From: Crocodylus rhombifer
Lineage: Eukaryota > Chordata > Crocodylia > Crocodylidae
DNA: 64,000 nt
Reading direction: 5' to 3'
NCBI GenBank assembly: GCA_038503035.1
Contig: JAVSML010020386.1
Location: 251,225 to 315,224, forward strand
The position numbers and the translations under genes are program-made. The notes beneath the pieces were generated by a model. It was not told the DNA's origin. It saw nothing but the letters and a program-made list of their open reading frames with translations, and did no database searches. Shown in pieces: positions 55,585-64,000 of this stretch. Each line of letters starts with the position of its first letter. The first letter of the stretch is position 1.

Positions 55585-58500
55585 ATCAGAATCATAGAAT
55601 CATAGAATCATAGAAGTAGGGTCAGAAGGGACCTTGTAGATCTTCAAGTCTGACCCCCCGCCTGAGCAGGAGAAAAACTGGGCTCAAATAACTCCAGCCA
55701 GGTAGGCATCAAGCCTCTTCTTAAAGACCCCCCAGGGTAGAAGCCAGCACCACTTCCCTTGGAAGTTGGTTCTAGATCCTAGCCACCCTAACTGTGAAGT
55801 AGTTCTTATGGATGTCTAATGTAAACCTGCTCTCCAACAACTTGTGGCTGTTATTCCTTGTTATGCCATGGGGCGCTAGGGGAAACAAGGTCTGTCCCAA
55901 ACACTTCTGGTCCCCTCTAGTAAGTTTATAGATGGTCACGCAGTCTCTCATTGTAGGGTCTGCCATGTTGTCCCTGGATCATACGGGTGGCCCTCCTCTG
56001 GACCCTCTCCATGTTGTCCACATCCCTCCTGAAGTGGGGCATACAGAACTGGACACAGTACTCCAGCTGTGGCCTGACCAGTGTCATGTAGAGGGGGAGG
56101 GTCACCTCCTTGGCCTGCTTGAGATGCACCTGTGGATGCACGACAAGGTCCAGTTAGCCCTGCCAACCATGACCTCGCATTGTCGGCCCATGTTCATCTT
56201 GGAGTCAATAATGACTCCAAGATCCCTTTCTGCCTCCATGCTCTCAAGAAGGGAGTTTCCCATTCTATAAGTGTGCTGCTGGTTAGTACAGCCCAACAGC
56301 ATCCTGCACTTGTTAGTATTGAAATTCATCCTGTTTTTGTTAGCCCACCCCTGTAACCTATCCAGGTCTTGTTGCAGTCTTTCCCTCCCTACTAGCATGT
56401 TCACCTCACCCCAAATTTTGGTATCATCAGCGAATTTAAACAGGTTGCTTTTCACCCTGTTGTCCAAATCACTGATAAAGAAATTGAACAGCACGGGTCC
56501 AAGGACCGAGCCCTGGGGGACTCTGCTGCCCAGGTCGAATATGACCCATCCACCACCACCCTCTGCGTATGACCCTTCAGCCAATCTGCAATCCATCTGA
56601 CTGTGTAGGTATCAATGCCACAGTCGCCTAGTTTTTTAATGAGGATGGGGTGGGAGATGGTGTCAAAGGCCTTGCTGAAGTCTGTGGCGGAATGCCGGGC
56701 TTGTGATTCCGGCACCGCTTGGGGAGCCGCGGGCTTTGCGGAGCGGGCAAGCGCGCGGCTTATGGGGTGGAATTGGAGGTAGCTTTATAACCGCCTTCGA
56801 GGTTCGCCGAGCTGGCGCAAGTAGACGACTTAAAGTAAGTTGTTAGTGTTCTGTAATAAGTCTATAGGATGTCTGTTGGTTCACGGGGTTCCGGAGCTAG
56901 CCCTTGCTTTCCACCACTGGAACTAGTCCAATGATAGGTGCGGCTGCCGGCTCCTTAAAACTGTAACACGGTGAGTCGTTGTTGATTGTCGGGTTTTCGA
57001 GGCCTTGGTTTTCGCTGGGATACACCCAGGTGGGGAGGCTGAGAACTGGCTGCAGGGTGATCAGGCCTACAGGGTTGTCCAGTCATCGTCTCTGCTGTTT
57101 CCTGCTTCTTTGCCTCTTTATAGATGTTGGTTGGACTGCCTGTATGACACTAACTATGATATAAGCTAAGCATACAGGGATAGGATAGCTTCTTTTACAT
57201 AGTAGTTACTAGGTAGATTTTCTACATAAGTTTTGTTTCTGCAGAAATGACACTTACAGATAAGAAAAGAAACTTATAAAATGTGCATGTGTAGCTTGGT
57301 ACAAGTGTGGGAAACTACAAAGCTTTCATTTTGATTAACAGCCAAGACTACAAGGTCACATAAATGTGAGAATGCTGCGCGGCAGTTATACAGAAATGAA
57401 ATAACATTTTTACAAAGTCCAGAAAGACTACGTCCATGGCAACACCTGCATCCAATGCTGTTGTGACCTGATCATAAAAGGTAATTAGGTTGGTCTGACA
57501 TGACCTGCCCCTAATGAAACCGTGCTGGTTGCCCTTGAGCATCATCCCTGAAGCTGGCCCATCGCAGATGTGCTCCTTGATGATCTTCTCAAAGACTTTC
57601 CCTAGGATTGAGGTAAGACTGATGGGCCTATAGTTGCCCGGGTCCTCCCTCCTCCCTTTTTTAAAGATGGGGTCCACATTGGCTATCTTCCAATCATCTG
57701 GCACCTGGCCCGAGTACCACGAGTGCTTGTAAAGCCATGCCAAGGGCCCTGCAATAACCCCAGCTAGCTCCCTCAACACCCTGGGGTAGAGAGCATCTGG
57801 ACCCACTGATTTGAACAAGTCCAGTCCCTCCAGAAGCTGTCAAACCTGGTCTTCCCCAAGCTGAGGTCTGGAGGCTTTCCCCCCGAGTCCATCTTGCATC
57901 ATGGTGGGGAAGTCCCGGACCCTGCACAAGAAAACAGAGGTGAAGAATTGGTTAAAAAGTTCCGCTTTCTCCTCTGGCGCAACCACCAGATTGCCAGAAT
58001 ATCTTGCAGGGGCCCCACATTTCCCGGTGCTTTCTTCATTCTCTCTATATATTTGAAAAAGGACTTTTTATTATCTTTCATCTTGGAAGCTAGTCCTAGC
58101 TCTATGTCCGCCTTAGCTTTCCTGACAGCCCCCCTACAGGCCCGAGCAGAGGAGGTATACTCCTCTTTGGTGATAGCACCCCCCTTCCACCAGGTGTACA
58201 CTGCCTTTTTGGCAATCAAGCAGTCCTGGATGCCCTTGGTGAGCCAGGGGGGCTTTTGGGCACTCTTGTCTCCCTTGCTTCTTGTTGGGATGGTCACCCC
58301 TTGGGCTCTGAGTATCATCTCCTTAAGGAACGACCACTCATCTTGGGCACTGAGTTCCCCTGCTCTCAAGAACCCCAGTGCCTCTCCTACTAATCTCAAC
58401 TCGTTGAAGTTGGCCTTCTTGAAGTCTAGGGCTACCGCCTTGCTGCAGGCCCATGACACCCTGTGCTGGATGGTGAATTCCAGCAAGCGATGATCGCTAT

Positions 58501-58845
58501 CGCCCAGGTGTTCAAGAACCTGGAGGCCCCTTACCAGGTCATCACCTGTGGCCAGGACCAGGTCCAACAGGGCATTTCCTCTGGTGGGACTGTGCACCTT
58601 CTGAATTAAGTGCAGGATCCTGTATCTCGTCCAGGAACCTCCTGGAACAGTCCTACCTGGTTGACTGTTCCTCCCAGCAGATGTCCAGGTAATTTAAATC
58701 ACCCATGACAACTACAACCCTTGCCTTAAGTGCCTCTGCAAGCTGGCTCAAAAATTCCCAGTCCAGCTCTTCCCCTTGGTTGGGGGGGGGGTCTGTAGTA
58801 GACCCCCCACCATTAAATCCCTCTCCCCACGAGGAATGGTCCTGG
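55585..58845 (-). mobile_element. CR1 LINE inserted in the plus-strand CR1; itself split by an LTR
   Basis: Minus-strand CR1 whose tail is three ATCATAGA-type units at about 55588-55613. Coding pieces from 5' to 3' are: endonuclease RVVVVMGDLNYLDICWE (58653-58862 region), GDSDHRLLEF, ALDFKKANFNELR, linker, RT VDPIFKKGRREDPGNYRPIS, NQHGFIRGRSCQTNL, VFLDF; then after the LTR FSKAFDTISHP, SRVPQGSVLGPVLFNF, KFADDTKIW, and the C-terminal MERVQRRATRMIQGQ. It has several frameshifts. It is longer toward the 5' end than the other copies because part of the endonuclease survives. Confidence 0.88.
56683..57414 (-). mobile_element. Solo LTR inside CR1, exact 5-bp target duplication
   Basis: A TG...CA element (plus-strand ends TGTGGCGGAATGCC and CATTTTTACA) flanked by AAGTC at 56678-56682 and 57415-57419. 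Removing it restores continuous CR1 RT sequence between the LDF and AFD parts of motif A. A TATA-like GGTTATAAAGC on the minus strand at about 56782-56792 leaves roughly 100 bases to the end, which favours minus orientation, but the motif is nearly palindromic. It is rich in CpG at the 56700-56830 end. No relation to the gypsy LTRs was seen. Confidence 0.8.
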
Positions 58846-60148
58846 ATGACTGGAAAAGGCAAACATAGTGCCCATATTTAAGAAAGTAAAAAGGAGGATT
58901 CAGGGCACTGCAAACCAGTCAGCCTCACCTCAGTCCCTGGAAAAATCTTGGAGCCAATCCTCAAGGAATCAATTTCTAAGTGCCTGGAGGGGAAGAAGGT
59001 GATTAGGAACAGTCAGCATGGATTCAGCAGAGGCAAGTCATGCCTGACCAACTTGATTAACTTCTATGATGAGATGACTGGCTCTGTGGATACAGGGAGG
59101 GTGATGGATTTGGTATACCTTTATTTTAGCAAGGCTTTTGATATGGTCTCCCACAACATTCTCACAGGCAAGTTAAGGAAGTTCAGGCTGGGTGGGTGGA
59201 CTGTAAGGTGGATAGAAAAACTGGCTGAAGCATCAGGCTCAGACAGTAATAATCTAGTTGGCAGTTGGTATCAAGTGGAGTGCCTCACAGGTCAGATCTG
59301 AGGCCAGTTGTGTTCAATATCTTCATTAATGATCTGGAAGATGGGATAGATTGCACCCTCAGTAAGTTTGTGGATGACACCAAGCTGCGGAGAGTAGTAG
59401 ATATGCTGTAGGATAGGGCTAGGATTCAGAGAGACCTAGACAAATTGGAGGTTTGGGCCAAAAGCAATCTCATGAGCTTCAACAAGGACAAGTGCGAAGT
59501 CCTGCACTTGGAACAGAAGAATCCCATGCACCTGTACAGGTTAGAAGCTGACTGGCTGGGCAGCAGCTCTGCAGAAAAGGACCTGGGGGTCACAGAGGAT
59601 AGTAAACTGAATATGAGCCAGCAGTGTGCCCTTGTTGCCAGGAAGGCTGACAGCATACTGGGCTGCATTGGTAGGAGTGTTCCCCTCTATTTAGCACTGC
59701 TGAGGCCACATGTGGAGTACTGTGTTCAGTTTTGTCCCCCCTCCCCCACTACAGAGAGGATGTGGACAAATTGGAGAAAGTCCAGTGGGGGGCTTATTTA
59801 GTTTGTGGAAGATAAGACTGAGATGAGACTTAATAGCAGCCTTCAGTTACCTGAAGTGTGGTTCGAAAGAGGATAGAGCTCCATCAGTGGTGGCAGATGA
59901 CAGAACAAGGAGCAATGGTCTCAAGTTGCAGTAAGGGAAGTGTATGTTAGAAATGAGGAAAAATTTTCTCACTAGGAGGGTAGTAAAACAGGTGGAATAT
60001 CTATCCTTGGAGGTTTTTAAGACCCAGCTAGACAAAGCCTTGTCTGGGATGATCTAGTTTGGGACAATCCTGCTTTGAGCATGGGGTTGGACTAGATGTG
60101 ACATCCTGAGCTCCCTTCCAACCCTAATTTTCTATGATTCTGTGTTGG
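58846..60148 (+). mobile_element. CR1 LINE, 3' part of the interrupted copy
   Basis: Continues the element that begins at 55318. RT remnants in shifting frames: VIRNSQHGFSRGKSCLTNLINFYDE in parts, YFSKAFDMVSHN (motif A), FVDDTKL (where the family has ADD), NKDKCEVLHLEQKNP, LRPHVEYCVQF, and the final LEVFKTQLDKALSGMI-like block. The tail is TTCTATGATTCTGTG near 60131-60145. Frameshifts and the altered A-D-D mark it as old. It shares its 3' end type with the 32893 fragment. Confidence 0.85.
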
Positions 60149-60856
60149 GTCTTGTGGGGGCAAGTTCTCCTAGGGAAATAAAGATTATGTTATGTGAAGA
60201 GACAACCCACTACAGGGGCATGTTAGGATTGCCAACCCCCACCCCTCCCCTTTTTTTTTTACTGATACTCTGCAAGCTTTTTGCTGATAGCCAAACTTTT
60301 TTACTGACATCTCTTTTAACTAATATATGTTTTTTTCATAACATAAATATAACTCCTCTGCCAGGCACCAGTTAGAAGAACTGGGTTCAAATGTAAGGGT
60401 TTAATATCAGCCATTGTAAAAAGAAAAAAAAAAAAGCAGTTTGTCAGTAAAAAGCTTGTAGTAAAAAAAAAAAAAATCCTGGGTTTACAATCTGCTTGAC
60501 TGCAATAATGGTTTTACACTGTTCTTTGCCCTCCCTGCCAGGGCCCCCTTACTTTTGCTTGCAATTTGATGCCCTCAACTATACCTTTCACTTTGCTACC
60601 CCTCTTTGTCTACCTTCTTGCCTTACCCCCACTGGCCCTGTTCCCCCATATCCCAGGACAGAACCCCAAGGATCCCAAACATGCATTATTGCTGGTGCAG
60701 GGAATAAGTGGTGCTCCCATGGCTGGAAGCACTAGTTGTTTCATTAAGGCTCCTAGCTGCCTTGAAGACTCCAGTGCTGGTCAGATGTTAGGAACCAGTC
60801 ACAAAGTTATTACATATTTTTTTTGTAATAACTTTGTGGCTTATTCCCTGTTTTAT
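60149..60856. other. No gene; contains a 14-bp-stem hairpin at 60800-60838
   Basis: AT-rich and unclassified. The perfect inverted pair CACAAAGTTATTAC / GTAATAACTTTGTG is separated by 11 bases (60800-60813, 60825-60838) and precedes the repeat at 60857. It may be part of that repeat. Confidence 0.45.
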
Positions 60857-60952
60857 CACACCATTAATTGAATGAATTTTTGGCTGGGTTACTACTTAAA
60901 ATGTGATTAACTGGTTAATCATATCTTAAATGTAATATCTGCCAGGGCCCAG
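60857..60952. repeat. Short interspersed repeat, also at 18374-18468
   Basis: CACACCATTAATTGAATGAA, GGTTACTACTTAA and TCTGCCAGGG are shared with the copy after the CR1 at 18374. The family is unknown. Confidence 0.55.
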
Positions 60953-61415
60953 AACTTCAATCAAACTGTGTTTTTACTGTTGGCTAAAGTTTTTAATGGA
61001 CTTTAGTGACAGCTATCTTTAGCCTAATTTTAAACAGGCAGTCACTAAATTTACTGACACTTGGTAACCCTGAGGCAGTGGTGACTTCTGGCTGTCACTG
61101 TGCCTCTACTGTGATTGTGAAACTGCAGTGGCAGATGTTAATTTTGTTTTCTGCTCCTACATTGGCACCTGGGACTGCTGCCCTTATTGCCTAGCCTTAG
61201 TTATGCTATTGCCTTTGTGAAACCCAGTAGTTAGTCTATAAAGTACCACTTTGCCTTGCTTTCTGCCTGATATATTAAATATGTTGATGATACCAAACTC
61301 AGTGGTAAATGGTCTGAAATAAACAGGATGATTCATCCTGGGATGGGATGGCTCTGAATTAGAGTCAACTCAGTGCTGTGCCTCTAAGGCATATTTAAAG
61401 CATTGGCAGATAAGG

Positions 61416-61560
61416 TTCTTTGGGTAAATGTGATATCTTTTATTAGACCAACTGAATGGTTGGAAACATTGTTCTTTACAAGTTCAGGCACAAATACCCT
61501 TCTTCCTTCTATATTGCAAGGGTGTTGGTTGTCACTGAGTTAGTCTAAGGTCATAGGTAG
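61416..61560. repeat. TTATTAGACCAAC-type interspersed repeat, uninterrupted copy
   Basis: Contains TGGGTAAATGTGATATC, TTTTATTAGACCAACTGAAT, GGTTGGAAAC, TTCTTTACAAG and GGCACAAATACCCTTCTTCC. The same order is found at 62053-62136 and 63253-63280, where it is split by an LTR. Confidence 0.7.
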
Positions 61561-62052
61561 TAGACAAGGTGTGGAAGAAATCAAACTTCGCATTGTGGTT
61601 GAATCAGAACTGACAGAGCCAGCTTTTCTTTATTTAGGACAATACTGTGATCACAGGGAGGATTCCATACAGTGAGGGGAATCATCCACTTGTCTGTTTC
61701 AAAGGATTTCTCGAACTCTATAAGTTTACAAGCATGTTTATACTTAAGACAGAGAGAAAAAAATATGACCTTGGACAGTAAATCACTAAACATGCACAGT
61801 AAATCTTACATGCACAGACATACAGGCAATTTACTTAAAGAAGAATGAAACATTGTGCTTATAGAAATAGTTATCAGTTTCTGGTTTCTTAGAGAGAAAA
61901 ATAAAATTAACATCCATAAACAGGGTAATATATCAAGACAAAGCAAGGCATTCCTTATCTCAGAAGATTTAACTGAAATAAGCAGTATCAGCATCTCTGG
62001 TCTCTGTCTGTTTCCTTAGTCAAGTTAGGAGCTGAGTTAAATTTATTACCAC

Positions 62053-62136
62053 AAAGGTTATTTGGGTAAATGTGATATCTTTTATTAGACCAACTGAATA
62101 GTTGGAAAAAATAGTTCTTTACAGGCTTTTGGGCAC
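62053..62136. repeat. TTATTAGACCAAC-type repeat, left part (LTR target)
   Basis: Matches 61420-61497 and stops at the LTR boundary after GGCAC. The right part resumes at 63253 with GGCACAAACACCTTTCTTCC. Confidence 0.72.
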
Positions 62137-63252
62137 TGTGACAGGGGGCAGGCTCTCAGGTCTAGCTCTCATGCTGGCCTGCCCACCTGTCTCTATGGGG
62201 CAGTCCACCCAGTCTCGCCTGCCATGATTTTTCTGCTCCATAAACTGTTGGTATAATGTGGGAGACTGACCATTACTGCCCCGATAGCAGGCGGCACAAT
62301 CTGCGGCTCCAAACCTACTCTGCACTGCTGCCCATGCCTTGCAGATGGCATCCAGATTAGTATTACTCCCTGGTCTGAGATCAGAGGAAACCCAGTCTAA
62401 AGTTGGGCTTCACCCACTCATGCATTCACACTGCTCCCCTCTCACAGGAGGCCTCTTACACTCTGCCTTCCTCTCACTTGGGCCTCTGGCATATCACCCA
62501 TTGCATGGCCACCCTCAACTGCCCTTGCTCCTCCTTGAGCAGCCCCTCTTGGGCCATCGGGCTTCACTACTCACATACTGGCCTAGCCACACAGTCCTTC
62601 AGTTCCCATGAGTTCCCCTACTCTATGTAGTCCGGCCTTGTGCCAAACCCTGGGCTAATTCTGCCCCAAGCCCCTTGCTGGGCAATTCTACACTATGCCC
62701 CACCCTGAGGTCTCTGCCTTATGCTTGCAACCAACTTCTCACGGGGCTGGCCCTTGCACTGGCCTTCAGGCTTAATCCCATTTGGGCCTACTCAGCATGC
62801 CCCTGGGACTGTCCTTCAGGGCTACTCTGACTTCAGCCCAACTGTGCAGGGCCTCCCAATGCTCTACTCACTACCCACTCTGGGGTCTCTGGGATCTTCA
62901 TCTACATGTGGGCATACTTGGCCCCCACTACTCCCCCAGCTCTCAAAATTTCCCACCAGATAGTGGGGCCCAGGGTTAAGGGCCCCTACTCAACTTTCAC
63001 CAGGGAGGTTAGTGGCCTGGCAGCTTCCCCAGCAGAGTGCAGTTTTAGGTCATGCTCAGGACCAAAAGCCTCCTGATCTCACCTCTAGATGTTCTATGCC
63101 ACTCAGTCAGACAATGTATCTCTCTCAGCTGGCAGCAGCAAACTGCAGCCTTTATATGCCTAGTGTTCCAAAAATGGCTGCTCTCATCAGGCACCTGGTA
63201 GCTGCCTGCATCTGCCCTTAAAGTGGCAGGCACCCAAAGGTGCATTGCCACA
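62137..63252 (-). mobile_element. Solo LTR of the gypsy-like family, exact 5-bp target duplication
   Basis: Plus-strand ends TGTGACAGGGGGCAGG and GGTGCATTGCCACA, flanked by GGCAC at 62132-62136 and 63253-63257. It shares with the LTR at 39091-40003 the start TGTGACAGG, a GATGACAGG/CGATAGCAGG..ATCTGCGGCTCC block (about 62280-62310), and a following tract with the GCAGATGG word. A TATA-like GCATATAAAGG lies on the minus strand at about 63149-63160. It is more diverged and lacks any internal region. Confidence 0.82.
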
Positions 63253-63280
63253 GGCACAAACACCTTTCTTCCTGTATTTA

Positions 63281-63719
63281 AACCATTACTATTTGTATCT
63301 GCACATTGGTTCAACTTCAGTTCTAAACACTCAAGCTTTTCTGTTTCTAAAATAAAGTACATTTTTAAGCATTTCATTAGTTTTTAGATGTTTTGGACTC
63401 AGATCCTCAGCTGCAATAAATCAGTTAAAGTGAATTCAGTGTAACCATGCTGATTTACACTGGCTGAAGATGTGACCCATTGTTTTTAAAGTTCAATTCA
63501 GACAATCCAACATTAACTAAGCCAGAAGGTAGATAGAGAGATTATGAATCATATTTCATTTGACACATTTCCTTCCATTTTATCATATGTTGCTTGTCTA
63601 AAAAGAGAACTGGTTATATGAATTTGTAGACAGCTACTTAAATAACACAAGGTGTAGGCAAGGGGCTTTTCTTATCTCATTTTTGGGCCATAAGAAAAAC
63701 TGCTATGCTTCTGATTAAG
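63281..63719. other. No gene recognised
   Basis: AT-rich sequence without supported features. Confidence 0.45.
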
Positions 63720-64000
63720 AACTAGCAAACTGCCCTTCAAGAGTGATGCACGGTGATGGGAAGTGGGGGTGGGGAGGGTGGCAGGCAGGGATGGAGTGTG
63801 GGGGGAAGCTTGCTAACCCTAACACTAACCCTGCCCCCCACACGCCACCACCGCCTCTCAGAAGTGTGTTGGGGGGAAGCTTGCCCCGCCATCCCCTCCA
63901 TTCCCCTTTGCTAGCACCCTGTGCTGCCACTGCCTCCAAGGAGCAGGGCCAGGGAAGGGGGAAGGGCGGAGGCCAGAGCTGCTCACATCCATCCCTGTCA
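63720..64000. repeat. GC-rich repeat, start of a copy related to 26500-27205
   Basis: Begins AACTGCCCTTCAAGAGTGAT, followed by a GGGA- and CCCC-rich block with GGAGCAGGGCCAGGG, comparable to the 26500 repeat. It runs off the window. TAACCCTAACACTAACCCTG at about 63814-63833 is a local oddity and not a telomere array. Confidence 0.4.

Larger units (their letters stand above)
33720..64000 (+). other. MARCHF11: Start of MARCHF11 intron 2, apparently extending past the window
   Basis: A good donor (GTAATT) follows exon 2. I scanned for the expected next exon, which should begin with a QWQSI-like segment and a membrane span, and did not see it. If the gene is intact, all downstream sequence to 64000 is intronic, in keeping with the very long introns of this gene in other vertebrates. 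This is inference from absence. Confidence 0.55.

Noticed and set aside
55588..55613. Short tandem repeat suggestive of a CRISPR-like or satellite array
   Set aside because: It is the ATCATAGA-type 3' tail of a minus-strand CR1, with no spacers.
63808..63833. TAACCCTAACACTAACCCTG, telomere-like sequence
   Set aside because: Only about three imperfect units inside a GC-rich repeat. Not an array.
33720..64000. MARCHF11 exon 3 and later exons
   Set aside because: I looked for the expected transmembrane-encoding exon with splice sites and found none. I do not report exons that I cannot see.

Overview
This is a 64 kb stretch of vertebrate nuclear DNA, almost certainly from a sauropsid and most likely a crocodilian (a turtle is the main alternative). 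The reasons are: CR1 LINEs with nearly open reading frames, many non-autonomous hAT and Harbinger-like elements with good terminal repeats, Ty3/gypsy and retroviral LTRs, an AT-rich background, no mammalian SINEs, and one recognisable vertebrate gene split by introns. There are two 10-base assembly gaps (5463-5472, 26717-26726).

The only host gene I can support is the 5' part of MARCHF11, a membrane RING-CH E3 ubiquitin ligase, on the + strand. It has a CpG island and GC boxes (about 31500-32560), exon 1 (coding 32023-32202) and exon 2 (33564-33719). Both introns are phase 0, and the RING-CH zinc ligands are divided between the two exons. The transmembrane and C-terminal exons were not found and should lie beyond 64 kb.

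The rest is layered mobile DNA. 1-15 kb: an LTR fragment, MITEs, two outward-facing CR1 copies (7.1-9.5 kb), and a hAT element (12491-14094) holding a solo retroviral LTR and a long hairpin. 15-26 kb: a Myb/SANT-encoding repeat, a CR1 with one nonsense codon over about 740 codons (16054-18376), and a compact hAT (24609-25375). 27-30 kb: an internally deleted Tigger/pogo transposon very like mammalian Tigger1, with a 1.5 kb LTR inside it. 30-48 kb: MARCHF11, a chimeric duplication, a collapsed gypsy element (38160-40003) with a tRNA-Gly primer-binding site, a perfect 70-bp inverted repeat, MITEs, and a second Myb/SANT repeat. 50-64 kb: old CR1 copies, one split by a Charlie-type hAT; a three-level nest (CR1 inside CR1, LTR inside that); and a solo LTR at 62137-63252.

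Many boundaries are fixed by target-site duplications I could read directly (4 bp for one retroviral LTR, 5 bp for four LTR insertions, 8 bp for three hATs, TA for Tigger). This lets the order of insertions be worked out. I found no operon, CRISPR, RNA gene or obviously new cellular system. The most notable items are the mammalian-type Tigger element in a reptile-like genome, the gypsy LTR family and the perfect inverted repeat.
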